Part shown: in pieces, positions 1 to 9,726 of the stretch
How positions within the stretch are numbered: the first letter of the stretch is position 1
Layout of the letters: each line of letters opens with the position of its first letter
Source: an uncultured Robiginitomaculum sp.
GTDB taxonomy: Bacteria > Pseudomonadota > Alphaproteobacteria > Caulobacterales > Maricaulaceae
DNA length: 64,000 nt
NCBI GenBank assembly: GCA_938015875.1
Contig: CALLXE010000034.1
Coordinates: 28,084 to 92,083 of the forward strand
Reading direction: 5' to 3'
Translations under genes and position numbers: made by a program
The notes under the pieces: generated by a model
Database searches by the model: none
Told to the model about the DNA's origin: nothing
The model's input: the letters and a program-made list of their open reading frames with translations, nothing else

Positions 1-409
1 TGGCAAAGCGGGCGCCCAGTTCGTAATATTCCGCAAGCCGCTCACGCAGACCGTCAAGGCCTTGCGTAATTGTTTCACCGGGACGGCCGGCCAGCGGCGT
101 CGTGCCGGCATCGACTTTAATGCCCGGAATGGCGTCTTGGGCGCGCATGATATCAACCAAAGATGTGCCGTCAGCGGCATTCTGGCGGATCGTTTCATCA
201 TAAAGGATGACGCCGGACACGTGATCCTGCATAGCTTTATCGGTGCGAAACAGCATTTCACGCCAATCGCGGCGGCTGGTTTCAGTAGATTCGGTGTTGA
301 TGGAATCAAACCGTTTCTTGATCGTGCCCGTGCTCTCATCAGCGGCCAAAATGCCTTGACCCGGCGTGACCATTTTTACCGCAATCGCGTTTAGCGCTCC
401 AATATCCAT
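1..409 (-). CDS. Class I fructose-bisphosphate aldolase (N-terminal part; runs off the window start)
   Basis: Reverse complement from ATG at 409 reads [55 protein letters not shown], typical of class I FBA. Third gene after gap and pgk on the same strand. Not in the ORF track because it is open at the edge. Confidence 0.9.
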   Translation of the reverse strand, partial: MDIGALNAIAVKMVTPGQGILAADESTGTIKKRFDSINTESTETSRRDWREMLFRTDKAMQDHVSGVILYDETIRQNAADGTSLVDIMRAQDAIPGIKVDAGTTPLAGRPGETITQGLDGLRERLAEYYELGARFA

Positions 410-485
410 ATTTCTTATCCTTTTTGCAGCGCCTCCAATGGCGCGAATTGTAGTTTGGTCATAAGGCCGAAATTCAGTCGGGCCG

Positions 486-1685
486 CTATGACTTTTTTAA
501 AATTTCCACGCCCGGAAGCGCTTTACCTTCCATCCATTCAAGAAATGCGCCGCCTGCGGTTGAAATGAATGTAAATTTTTCGGCCGCGCCTGCATGGTGA
601 AGAGCGGCGACCGTATCACCGCCGCCGGCGACGGCAATCAGGCCGGCTTCACTGACCCGGCGGCCCGCATATTGCGCCGCTTCAACGGTGGCCGTGTCGA
701 ACGGGACCATTTCAAACGCGCCCAGAGGTCCGTTCCATATCAGGGTTTTCGCCCGGTCGATGGCATCGGCCAGTTGATCCACGGTTTGAACGCCTGCGTC
801 GAGAATCATTTCATCATCCGCGACTTCATCCAAACCGCAAACCCGGTGCGGGGCATTGGCCGCAAAGTCTTTGGCGACAACAACGTCCGTCGGCAGCAGG
901 ATTTGGCAATTAGCTTTTTTCGCGGCGTCCATGATTTTCAACGCCAACGGCTTTAAGTCATGTTCACAAAGCGATTTGCCGACATCATAGCCCTGAGCGG
1001 CCAAAAACGTATTGGCCATGCCGCCGCCAATAGCGAGCATATCAAGCTTGGTGACCAGATTTTGCAAAAGATCAATCTTTGTTGAGACTTTCGCGCCGCC
1101 GACAACCGCGAGAACCGGCGATTTCGGATGGTCCAGCGCTTGGGATAAATGATCCAGTTCGCGGGCCATAGACAGGCCTGCGTAAGCGGGAAGAAATTGC
1201 GCAATGCCCTCGGACGATGCATGAGCGCGGTGAGACGCCGAGAAGGCGTCATGGATAAACATATCGCCAAGGTCAGCCAATGTGCGGGCAAAGCCGGCGT
1301 CATTATCCGTCTCTTCGTTTTGAAACCGCGTGTTTTCCAGCAGCAGCACTTCACCGGATTTAAGAGCAGCAGCTTTTTGTTTCGAATCGTCTCCGCCGCA
1401 ATCTTTTGCGAACTGAACCGGCGAGCCAAGCAATTCAGTCAGCGGCATTTGCAAAAAGCCCAAGGACATGGACTGTTCGACCTTGCCTTTGGGGCGGCCA
1501 AAATGAGACATCAGAATAACTTTGGCACCGGCTTCCTGAAGGGCTCGGATAGTCGGGACGGCAGCGCGCAGGCGCGTATCATCGGATATGCTGCCCGTAT
1601 CATTAACCGGGACGTTAAAATCAACGCGCACCAGCGCAGTTTTTCCGTCGGGATTGGCATCTTCTAGGCGTCTGAAATCGACCAT
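486..1685 (-). CDS. pgk: Phosphoglycerate kinase
   Basis: [31 protein letters not shown]...LLENTRF...[11 protein letters not shown]...GGGDTVAAL; next to gap. Confidence 0.97.
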   Translation of the reverse strand: MVDFRRLEDANPDGKTALVRVDFNVPVNDTGSISDDTRLRAAVPTIRALQEAGAKVILMSHFGRPKGKVEQSMSLGFLQMPLTELLGSPVQFAKDCGGDDSKQKAAALKSGEVLLLENTRFQNEETDNDAGFARTLADLGDMFIHDAFSASHRAHASSEGIAQFLPAYAGLSMARELDHLSQALDHPKSPVLAVVGGAKVSTKIDLLQNLVTKLDMLAIGGGMANTFLAAQGYDVGKSLCEHDLKPLALKIMDAAKKANCQILLPTDVVVAKDFAANAPHRVCGLDEVADDEMILDAGVQTVDQLADAIDRAKTLIWNGPLGAFEMVPFDTATVEAAQYAGRRVSEAGLIAVAGGGDTVAALHHAGAAEKFTFISTAGGAFLEWMEGKALPGVEILKKS

Positions 1686-1724
1686 AAGGCAAGGCTCTTT
1701 TGTTAGGATGAATTTGGCCCTGAC

Positions 1725-2729
1725 TTAACGGTTTGCCATGGCTCGCGCAACGTCAATCATGCGGTTGGCAAAGCCCCATTCATTGTCATACCAGGCCACA
1801 ACCTTGATTAAATCACCGTCAATGGCCTTAGTCAGGGGGGCTGCGAAAATTGAGGAATGTGGGTCATGGTTTAAATCTGACGATACCAGCGCTTCCTCGG
1901 TATAGCGCAATATGCCTTTAAGTGGGCCGTCTGCGGCGGCTTTGACGGCGGCGTTGACCGTTTCGATGTCGGACTTGCGGCTTGGTTGAAACGCCATGTC
2001 AATCATCGATACATTAGCGGTCGGCACGCGCACAGCGGAGCCGGCAAGCTTTCCGACAAGCTGCGGCAGTACAAGGCCAACGGCTTTGGCCGCTCCGGTG
2101 GATGTCGGAATCATATTTTGCGCGGCAGCCCTGGCGCGGTAAAGATCTTTGTGGCTGTTATCTAAAATGCGCTGATCTTGGGTATAGCTGTGGACGGTTG
2201 TCATAAACCCGCGTGTAATACCGACACTCTCCAGCAAGACTTTCGCCAGCGGCGCAAGGCAGTTCGTGGTGCAGGACGCGCAGGACACGACCTTGTCAGA
2301 TGGCAATAAATCTGAATGGTTCACGCCGTAAACAATTGTTTTATCGACATTGTCGCCCGGGGCAGAGATCAAGACTTTTTTTGCGCCGGCATCAAAATGC
2401 CCCTGAACGCCTTCGCGGCTGCGAAAGATGCCCGTGCACTCCATAACGACATCGACGCCAAGGGCATCCCAATCGATATTGGCAGGGTTGCGTTTATGGG
2501 TGATGCGTACCGGGCCGTTTCCGAAATCCATCATGCCCGGCTCAATGATGACGTCGCGCTCAAAGCGGCCGTGAACGCTGTCATAGCGCAGCAAATGCGC
2601 TTGGGTTTCCAAATCACCGGGGCTGTTTATGGCGACAATTTCAATGTCTTTAATATTATATTCGGCAACGGCGCGTACAATAAGGCGGCCAATACGTCCA
2701 AACCCGTTAATCCCAATTCGTACAGTCAT
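1725..2729 (-). CDS. gap: Type I glyceraldehyde-3-phosphate dehydrogenase
   Basis: MTVRIGINGFGRIGRLIVRA...SCASCTTNCLAPLAK...WYDNEWGF. Start chosen at MTVRIGING (2729) rather than the longer ORF start at 2795. Confidence 0.97.
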   Translation of the reverse strand: MTVRIGINGFGRIGRLIVRAVAEYNIKDIEIVAINSPGDLETQAHLLRYDSVHGRFERDVIIEPGMMDFGNGPVRITHKRNPANIDWDALGVDVVMECTGIFRSREGVQGHFDAGAKKVLISAPGDNVDKTIVYGVNHSDLLPSDKVVSCASCTTNCLAPLAKVLLESVGITRGFMTTVHSYTQDQRILDNSHKDLYRARAAAQNMIPTSTGAAKAVGLVLPQLVGKLAGSAVRVPTANVSMIDMAFQPSRKSDIETVNAAVKAAADGPLKGILRYTEEALVSSDLNHDPHSSIFAAPLTKAIDGDLIKVVAWYDNEWGFANRMIDVARAMANR

Positions 2730-2937
2730 GCCAGTGCCTTTTATCTTCATCAGCCCGCTCTGCCGGACTGTTATCCCTTCGACTAAACTAAGCAATATTC
2801 AGGCCGCTTAACAGTCGGGCAGGGCGGACAATCGGGGTCATAGTGTCGCTTGACAGCGTTGTCTTACGGGTTGCCGGTGCGCAGCGGCGTCAATAAGACC
2901 TTGGCGAAGGCCGAAACTTGCGGCATTAAGTATAGCT

Positions 2938-3291
2938 ATGACGACAGATTCGCGATATCCGGCTTCTCAAAACCTCAGTGTGGCACAGGCCGCTAGCCGT
3001 CTTCAGGACGCTCTGAAGTCTTTGGAAGGCGCTTTGTCACCTATGGCCGCCCGCCTTAAGGCGCTTGAGGCAGGCTCGCAGGACGGCGAAATCTTAGAGC
3101 AGGACCGCGCCCGTCTGGCCCGTGAACTTGATGAAGCCAAAGCCGCTAACGCAGATCACGATGCCAAGTCAGCGCAATGGGCGGAAACGGAAAAGGAATT
3201 TGCCGCTCTGGCCGGAGAAACCATGCAAGAGCTGGATGCTGTGATCAGCCAAGTTCAGCATGCGCTGGGCAGCGGGAAGGGGCGCGCGTAA
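2938..3291 (+). CDS. Coiled-coil protein, DUF4164-like, upstream of zapA
   Basis: 117 aa, Ala/Glu-rich heptad-like; immediately upstream of zapA with overlapping stop/start (TAATG). Confidence 0.6.
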   Translation: MTTDSRYPASQNLSVAQAASRLQDALKSLEGALSPMAARLKALEAGSQDGEILEQDRARLARELDEAKAANADHDAKSAQWAETEKEFAALAGETMQELDAVISQVQHALGSGKGRA

Positions 3292-3653
3292 TGGCCAAAG
3301 TCAGTCTTGAGATTAATGGCCGAAAATACGCGCTGGGTTGTGATGACGGCGAAGAGCCACGCTTGACCCGTTTGGGACAATCCCTTGATACGCGGGTTCG
3401 CGAACTGGCCGATCAATTCGGACAAATCGGGGATTTGCGCCTTTTGGTTATGGCCGGGATTACAATGACCGACGAGATTGCAGAGATGCAGGCCGGCATT
3501 GATAAACAAACAGATGCCTTGACGGCAGACATACGCCGCGACGCCGATACGGCGCGCCGTTCTGCCGCTCAAAGTGAAATTGATGCGGCCAATGCCCTGT
3601 CAGATGCTGCAAAGCGTATTGAACGCATGGCCGCTAAACTTTCCGGTTCCTGA
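3291..3653 (+). CDS. zapA: Cell division protein ZapA
   Basis: MAKVSLEINGRKYALGCDDGEEPRLTRLGQSLDTRVRELADQFGQIGDLRLLVMAGITMTDEI. ATG at 3291 overlaps the preceding stop. Confidence 0.88.
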   Translation: MAKVSLEINGRKYALGCDDGEEPRLTRLGQSLDTRVRELADQFGQIGDLRLLVMAGITMTDEIAEMQAGIDKQTDALTADIRRDADTARRSAAQSEIDAANALSDAAKRIERMAAKLSGS

Positions 3654-3723
3654 TAATATCCTTATAATATCCTTAGTTTGCCTTTTTACTCTTGTGAAAA
3701 CGGTGCATGCATCCCACATTGAA

Positions 3724-3892
3724 CATGGCGGTTTCTGCGGACTTTGTGAGACACACCTATCCACCGGACCTTAACTAAACCCTCGGGAGTTGGCTCTGTC
3801 TGAGCCGTGGCTCAATTAACCGACGCCCACCTGTACAGCAGGTTCACGAGGATTTGACTGCGTCCACGGGTTTTACTGTGGGGCCGCCACAT
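3724..3892 (+). ncRNA. ssrS: Candidate 6S RNA (SsrS)
   Basis: Lies just after zapA, the conserved 6S locus (zapA-ssrS-ygfA). Closing helix TGGCGG (3726-3731)/CCGCCA (3884-3889); apical hairpin GAGttGGCTC-TGTCT-GAGCCgtgGCTC; side hairpin ACCTG-TACAG-CAGGT. No ORF explains the region. Confidence 0.7.
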
Positions 3893-4018
3893 TTTTCTTA
3901 CATGAACTGAATATGAACAATGCGCACCTTGTGCGTGCATTAACCATGAAGCTTATGCGTATTTTAACCTGTTTTGTCCATATTTCAGGTTGTACCATTA
4001 AATGATGTGAGAAGAGCT

Positions 4019-6733
4019 ATGACTCTAATTTGGATAGACGATTTTGAAAGCACGACGGGCGCAACCTCTGATATCAGTGTTACCCGTAATGCCTCCGAGC
4101 ATGTTGACACCGCAAACGGAACCTATGAGTCCACAGGTGATTACTCGTTTTTGACCGATGGTTTACGCGGGGATGGATCCGGTACACCTTTGTCAAACCC
4201 ATTTTCCGGCGCTCAGGGCACATTATATTGGCGCGCCGAAGACATTGACGGCATTGCAGGGCTTCCCAATTTTACTGATGCCCGTGATGTTATAGAGTGG
4301 ACCGGTATCGACATTTCCGGACAAACAGAATTGTCCTTCTCCGGCCTGTTTGCCGCCCGTTCCTCCAATAATCCATTTGACCCGACCGATTTTGTCCGCG
4401 TCGAAGTCAGCATTGATGGCGGCGCTTACCAAACAGTCATTCGTCTTGAATCCGAAAATGCCACAGGCGGCCCACCGAACACCCGCCTTCTTGTCGATAC
4501 CGACAATGATGGCGTTGGCGATGGCACCGTTATCACTGATGCTTTCCAAACATTGAGCGGCGATATTGCCGGAACAGGCGCTTTACTGGATTTACGTTTA
4601 ACGTTTGAGGTTGACGCGACCGGTGAAGAAATCGGTTTTGACAACTTCCAAATTGGTTCCAATGATATACCTGTCGTTTCGACTGTTGAAGCTTTTGCGC
4701 GCGTTTACGCCGAGCATGGCGGCCCGCAGTCTATTTCCGATACGGTGACTTTGACTGATGCGAATGATACAAACCTGACCGGCGCAGTTATCGCGATTAC
4801 GGCCGGCTATGACGCTGCCAATGACAGCCTCGCCTTCACATCTGCAAACGGTATTACCGTCGCAAGCAATACCGGCGGCGTTCTGACCCTGACCGGTACA
4901 GCGACAGTCGCGCAATACCAAGCGGCTATTCGCGCGGTCACGTATGAAAATGCGTTTACAACGGAATCAATTGCGACGCGCACATTCTCAATCTCTGTCA
5001 GCGATGACGGTGGCGGCACATCAGTCGTCGCGACCCGTGATATGACGTATAATACCACCGAAACGATTACCGGCTCCGGCGCGACGGATGATATTTTGGA
5101 AGGTGATTTTGGCGTTGATGTTCTGATCGGCCTTGACGGCAATGATTTTCTTGTTGGCGGCGACGGCAACGACACACTGCTGGGCGGTGACGGTAATGAT
5201 GGCCTTCGCGGCGGCGAGGGCGCAGACATCCTGAACGGCGGAGCGGGTATTGACCGCGCTATTTACGCTCAGGCTCCGGCCGGCGTTGTGGTTGATTTTG
5301 CCGATCCGTCCCTCAATACCGGCGACGCGGCAGGGGACAGCTATGTGGATGTTGAAAACATTCTGGGCTCTGCTTTTGCGGATACCCTCTCCGGCGATGC
5401 CAATGCGAACGGTATTAACGGCGGCGCAGAGAATGACATAATTGTTGGCCGCGGCGGCGATGATCGTCTGTTTGGCGGCAGCGGAAATGATGTTGTCAGC
5501 GGAGACGCGGGCGTAGACTACGTCAATGGCGGCTCCGGTATGGATACGCTGAACGGCGGCGATGATAATGATCGCCTTGAAGGCAGCAGCGGCAATGACA
5601 TTTTAAACGGTGACGCGGGTAATGATCTTCTGCGCGGCGGTGCTGATAATGATACGCTGAACGGCGGTTTGGGCCGCGACAGCCTGATTGGCGGCTCCGG
5701 TGATGATGAGCTTAACGGCGGCGACAATAATGACAATCTTCACGGCTCGTCCGGCATAGATACGCTGAACGGTGACGCCGGTAATGATCGCCTTTACGGC
5801 GGTGATGATAATGACACGCTGAACGGCGGCGACGGCGCAGATATCCTGAGCGGCGGCACCGGAACAAACAGCCTGTTCGGTAATGCCGGCAATGATACGT
5901 TTGACGGCGGCGCAGGTATTGATGCCTATGACGGCGGCACAGGAACGGATCGGGTTTATTATAATGATTCCACCGCTGCCATCCTGTTGGATATGGAAGA
6001 CGTCGCCGCAACAGCCGGCGATGCCGCCGGAGACACGTTTACAAGTATCGAAAATGTTTACGGAACAGCGTTTAATGACGGAATCAGCGGCAATGCAGAC
6101 GATAACCGCTTAAGCGGTATGGACGGCGACGATATGCTCTACGGCCGTGACGGCAATGACAAGCTGTTCGGCGGCGACGGCGAGGATTTGCTCTTTGGCG
6201 AAAACAACGATGACCTTTTGGTCGGCGGCGCTGATAATGACGAGCTTTATGGCGGTTTCGGCGATGATAAGCTTTACGGCGACGCCGGTGATGACGTGCT
6301 TGAAGGCGGACTTGGCGATGATGTTCTGATCGGCGGCGCCGGTGCTGATGAATTCACAGCCCTTGGCCTGCATGGCACAAACAAAGTTATCGACTTTGAA
6401 GATGGCGTGGACAAAATTGTTTATGTCGGTGGCCCTGAGGGTTTCGCAGATCTGACGATTACGAAAGTCGGCGGCAATACGCACGTAACAACTGCGGAAG
6501 GTGTTTTCTATCTTTCCGGGATTGATATTGCTGATGTAACGGAAGCAGACTTTGAATTCATCGGTCTTGTCGGTGGCCCCGGCGGCGGCGAATTTGGCGC
6601 GCCTTTATCCGATAAAGCCGGCGTGGCAGACGCTCTGGCGGCTCAGGCTTCGGTGCAGACACCGGCCCAAGACGACTCGGGTGCATTTGACAGCTCTGTG
6701 GCGGTCTTCGATATCTTTGACGCCGGCGTCTAG
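4019..6733 (+). CDS. RTX-type calcium-binding secreted protein (GGxGxDxLx nonapeptide repeats), probable type I secretion substrate
   Basis: Many GGDGNDTLLGGDGNDGL-type repeats; N-terminal region plus an adhesin-type beta domain (AVIAITAGYDAANDSLAFTSANGI...); acidic/hydrophobic C-terminus (SSVAVFDIFDAGV). ATG at 4019 with purine-rich upstream preferred over the TTG start at 3974 in the track. Confidence 0.88.
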   Translation: MTLIWIDDFESTTGATSDISVTRNASEHVDTANGTYESTGDYSFLTDGLRGDGSGTPLSNPFSGAQGTLYWRAEDIDGIAGLPNFTDARDVIEWTGIDISGQTELSFSGLFAARSSNNPFDPTDFVRVEVSIDGGAYQTVIRLESENATGGPPNTRLLVDTDNDGVGDGTVITDAFQTLSGDIAGTGALLDLRLTFEVDATGEEIGFDNFQIGSNDIPVVSTVEAFARVYAEHGGPQSISDTVTLTDANDTNLTGAVIAITAGYDAANDSLAFTSANGITVASNTGGVLTLTGTATVAQYQAAIRAVTYENAFTTESIATRTFSISVSDDGGGTSVVATRDMTYNTTETITGSGATDDILEGDFGVDVLIGLDGNDFLVGGDGNDTLLGGDGNDGLRGGEGADILNGGAGIDRAIYAQAPAGVVVDFADPSLNTGDAAGDSYVDVENILGSAFADTLSGDANANGINGGAENDIIVGRGGDDRLFGGSGNDVVSGDAGVDYVNGGSGMDTLNGGDDNDRLEGSSGNDILNGDAGNDLLRGGADNDTLNGGLGRDSLIGGSGDDELNGGDNNDNLHGSSGIDTLNGDAGNDRLYGGDDNDTLNGGDGADILSGGTGTNSLFGNAGNDTFDGGAGIDAYDGGTGTDRVYYNDSTAAILLDMEDVAATAGDAAGDTFTSIENVYGTAFNDGISGNADDNRLSGMDGDDMLYGRDGNDKLFGGDGEDLLFGENNDDLLVGGADNDELYGGFGDDKLYGDAGDDVLEGGLGDDVLIGGAGADEFTALGLHGTNKVIDFEDGVDKIVYVGGPEGFADLTITKVGGNTHVTTAEGVFYLSGIDIADVTEADFEFIGLVGGPGGGEFGAPLSDKAGVADALAAQASVQTPAQDDSGAFDSSVAVFDIFDAGV
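5090..6350 (+). repeat. RTX nonapeptide-coding repeat region
   Basis: Recurring ggcggcgacggcaatgacacgctgaacggcggc-like units, in frame with the CDS. Confidence 0.85.
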
Positions 6734-6765
6734 CGAGCGTCGATGCGGCGTGCTACTGCGCGCCT

Positions 6766-7338
6766 ATGAATATCGCTTTTCAAAAAACACGCGCGCGCGC
6801 GCAGGCAAAGTCTGCGCGCGCCGTTTGCTGTAAAGACGGAGCCGGTCCGGCGCTGATAAAGCAATGGCCCGCGCTTTCGACGCGCGGGCAATCCGTGGCC
6901 GGGTTTTGGCCTATCAAAGATGAAATTGACGTGCGGCCTTTAATGAAAGCTCTGTCCGGGGCCGGGCAGACCGTATGCCTTCCGCGCATGGTTCGCAAAG
7001 CCCATCCGCTGGAGTTTCGCAAATACGAACCGGGTGACGCTTTAAAAAGCGGGCCATACGGCACGGCAGAGCCGCATAAATCAGCGCCTTTGGTGACGCC
7101 TGATATAATCCTGCTGCCGCTGCTTGCATTTACGCCGGAGGGCGCGCGGCTTGGTTATGGCGGCGGTTTTTATGATCGCACGCTGGCCCGGCTTCGCGCA
7201 GCCTCTGAAGACACGGGCCGTCCTGTCTTTGCTTGCGGTGTCGCTTTTGACAGCCAAGAAGTGCCAAATGTGCCGACTGACTCTTATGACCAACACTTGG
7301 ACGCGATATTGACGCCGTCCGCTTTCAGGATTTTTTAA
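6766..7338 (+). CDS. ygfA: 5-formyltetrahydrofolate cyclo-ligase
   Basis: RPLMKALSGAGQTVCLPRMV...LLPLLAFTPEGARLGYGGGFYDRTLARLR motif. Confidence 0.9.
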   Translation: MNIAFQKTRARAQAKSARAVCCKDGAGPALIKQWPALSTRGQSVAGFWPIKDEIDVRPLMKALSGAGQTVCLPRMVRKAHPLEFRKYEPGDALKSGPYGTAEPHKSAPLVTPDIILLPLLAFTPEGARLGYGGGFYDRTLARLRAASEDTGRPVFACGVAFDSQEVPNVPTDSYDQHLDAILTPSAFRIF

Positions 7339-7339
7339 T

Positions 7340-8152
7340 ATGAGATTTGCTTTTTTCGGAGATGTTGTCGGCCGCGCCGGGCGCAAAGCGATCACGGATC
7401 ATGTGCCGGTTTTGCGTGAAACGCTGGGCCTGCATGCCGTCATCGTAAACGGTGAAAATGCGGCGGGCGGCTTTGGGATTACTGAGAAAACTGCCAATGA
7501 AATGTTTGATTGCGGCGTGGACGTTATCACCCTGGGGAATCACAGTTTTGATCAGGCGGAAACTCTGACCTATATTGACAGAGAGCCGCGCCTGCTGCGC
7601 CCGGCCAACTATCCCAAGGGCTTGTTCCCGGGCAAAGGCGCGAATTTGTACGATATTGGCGGCTACCAAATGCTGGTTGTGAATGTGCAGGGCCGCGTGT
7701 TTATGGACGCGCTGGATGATCCCTTTGTCGCCGTTGATGCGGAACTGGCCGCTGCGCCGCTGGGGCATGTGGCCGATGCAATCCTGATTGATATTCATGC
7801 TGAAGCGACATCAGAAAAAATGGCGATGGGCCATGCCTGCGACGGGAAAGTCTCGCTGGTCGTCGGCACGCATCAGCACATCCCGACGGCGGACTGCCAA
7901 ATTCTGCCGGAAGGGACAGCCTATCAAACCGATGCCGGCATGTGCGGCGATTATGACAGCGTGATCGGCATGGAAAAAGACGAGCCTGTGCGCCGGTTTA
8001 CGACAAGGCGCAGATCCGGCCGGTTTGAAACGGCCGGCGGGGAAGGCACGGCGTGCGGCGTCTTTGTGGAAACAGGCCCTGACGGCCTTGCTGTGCGCGT
8101 GGAGCCCATCCGCGTTGGCGGGCGTTTGTCACAAACCATTCCGTCAGTTTAG
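7340..8152 (+). CDS. TIGR00282/YmdB-family metallophosphoesterase
   Basis: MRFAFFGDVVGRAGRKAI...VNGENAAGGFGITE...VITLGNHSFDQ...ILIDIHAEATSEKMAMGH...VGTHQHIPTAD. Confidence 0.92.
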   Translation: MRFAFFGDVVGRAGRKAITDHVPVLRETLGLHAVIVNGENAAGGFGITEKTANEMFDCGVDVITLGNHSFDQAETLTYIDREPRLLRPANYPKGLFPGKGANLYDIGGYQMLVVNVQGRVFMDALDDPFVAVDAELAAAPLGHVADAILIDIHAEATSEKMAMGHACDGKVSLVVGTHQHIPTADCQILPEGTAYQTDAGMCGDYDSVIGMEKDEPVRRFTTRRRSGRFETAGGEGTACGVFVETGPDGLAVRVEPIRVGGRLSQTIPSV

Positions 8153-8245
8153 ACCTCAACTGTGCATATAAAGCTTTAAATGTCTGCCAATTTGTCTTAA
8201 TCGGTCTGTAGTTTTGGTCATACCGATAGTTTTAAGGCATGTAAT

Positions 8246-9592
8246 ATGGGGTTTTCAGTTTTGAAATTGGGCGCTTGCGTCCTTCTGGCCTGCGCAGCTT
8301 TAACAGCTTGCGGCGGCGGTGGCGGCGGCGGGGACAGCAGCAGCAGCGCCGCATCTCCAAGCACCGTGACGCCTATACAGGCCAACAGGGCTCCCGTCTT
8401 TTCGTCACCGGCAACAATTAACGCGCCCGAAAACAGCTTGGCGTCGTTTTATACGGTCGTGGCGTCTGATCCGGACGGGCAGCCGCTGGCAAGCGTGACC
8501 AAAGCTCCCGGCACGGACGGTAGCTTTTTTAACTTTAACCCGCTGACGGGGGGGCTGACGCCGGCGGGAGCGCTTGATTTTGAACTTCCGGCTGACCAAA
8601 ACGGCGATAATGTCTACCATGTTAAATTTACTGCCGAGGACGCTGAAGGCGCGCAAACCGTGATGACTCTATTGGTGACAGTGACTGATATTGCTGTTGA
8701 AAGTCCTTATGGACTCAACCCCGACCTGCCGCCCGGTATGAACTTTGATCTGCTGGACTGGAAGGTTACGCTGCCGATTAACAGCAGCGGCGGGCTGAGC
8801 GGGAAAAGCGTTGATATCGGTGAGAATGATTTGGCGGCCGGCTATGAAGGGGACTATTTTTTTACCGGTCCCGATGGCGGTATGGTGTTTATCTGTCCCG
8901 CAGTCGGCGCGAAGACTTCAACAAATACGAGTTATTCCCGTACAGAGTTGCGAGAAATGTTGCGCCGGGGCAACACATCCATTTCCACCCATACTCGGAG
9001 CGCGCCGGCCCCGTTTACCGACACGCCAAACGGCAATAACTGGGCGTTTTCCGGCGCGCCTCAGTCGGCCCAAGACAGCGCCGGCGGCGTTGATGGCACG
9101 TTGAGCGTGACCATGGCCGTCAACAAGGTTACAACGACCGGCGAGACCTATCAACAGGGCCGCGTCATTATCGGACAAATTCATGCCAAAGATGATGAGC
9201 CGATCCGGCTCTATTACCGCAAACTGCCAGGCAATACTCACGGCACAATCTACGCGGCGCATGAGCCGACATCCGGCAGTGATGTTTATTATGACATTAT
9301 CGGCGGGCGCTCCAGTTCAGAGCCGAACCCGCCCAACGGCATTATGCTCGATCAAATCTTCAGCTATAAAATTGACGTCAACGGCAACATTCTGGATGTC
9401 GAAATTGTCAAAGACGGTATCGTTATCGGGACGACACAGATTGATATGACGGGCAGTGGCTATGACGTGGCCGATGATTATATGTATTTCAAAGCGGGTC
9501 TTTATCATGTCAATAATTCAGCTGACTTAGGCGACGACGCGCAGGTCACGATCTATGAGCTTGATAACAAGCATGACGGCTATCCGTTTTAG
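8246..9592 (+). CDS. Lipoprotein with cadherin-like domain and C-terminal PL7-type alginate lyase
   Basis: Lipobox-like LTACGGGGGGG; cadherin-like 'APVFSSPATINAPENS...VTVTDI'; PL7 motifs SRTELREM, VIIGQIHA, YFKAGLYH. Confidence 0.85.
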   Translation: MGFSVLKLGACVLLACAALTACGGGGGGGDSSSSAASPSTVTPIQANRAPVFSSPATINAPENSLASFYTVVASDPDGQPLASVTKAPGTDGSFFNFNPLTGGLTPAGALDFELPADQNGDNVYHVKFTAEDAEGAQTVMTLLVTVTDIAVESPYGLNPDLPPGMNFDLLDWKVTLPINSSGGLSGKSVDIGENDLAAGYEGDYFFTGPDGGMVFICPAVGAKTSTNTSYSRTELREMLRRGNTSISTHTRSAPAPFTDTPNGNNWAFSGAPQSAQDSAGGVDGTLSVTMAVNKVTTTGETYQQGRVIIGQIHAKDDEPIRLYYRKLPGNTHGTIYAAHEPTSGSDVYYDIIGGRSSSEPNPPNGIMLDQIFSYKIDVNGNILDVEIVKDGIVIGTTQIDMTGSGYDVADDYMYFKAGLYHVNNSADLGDDAQVTIYELDNKHDGYPF

Positions 9593-9726
9593 ACTCTGCC
9601 CTGCCGCTTAAGCGCGCTTGATGTCCATTTGACACAAACCTTGCCCCGGCGCGCCCGCAGCGCTAAACAGCGCTCACCGGTGAGTCAGATAAAGATTCAC
9701 ACCAAAATTAAACACGGAGACGCCAC

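Noticed and set aside
594-1667. Plus-strand ORFs inside pgk
   Set aside because: Antisense to a well-conserved pgk; no RBS or family support.
5090-6350. Short regularly spaced repeats that could suggest a CRISPR array
   Set aside because: Repeats are 27-nt RTX codon units in frame within one long ORF, with no variable spacers.
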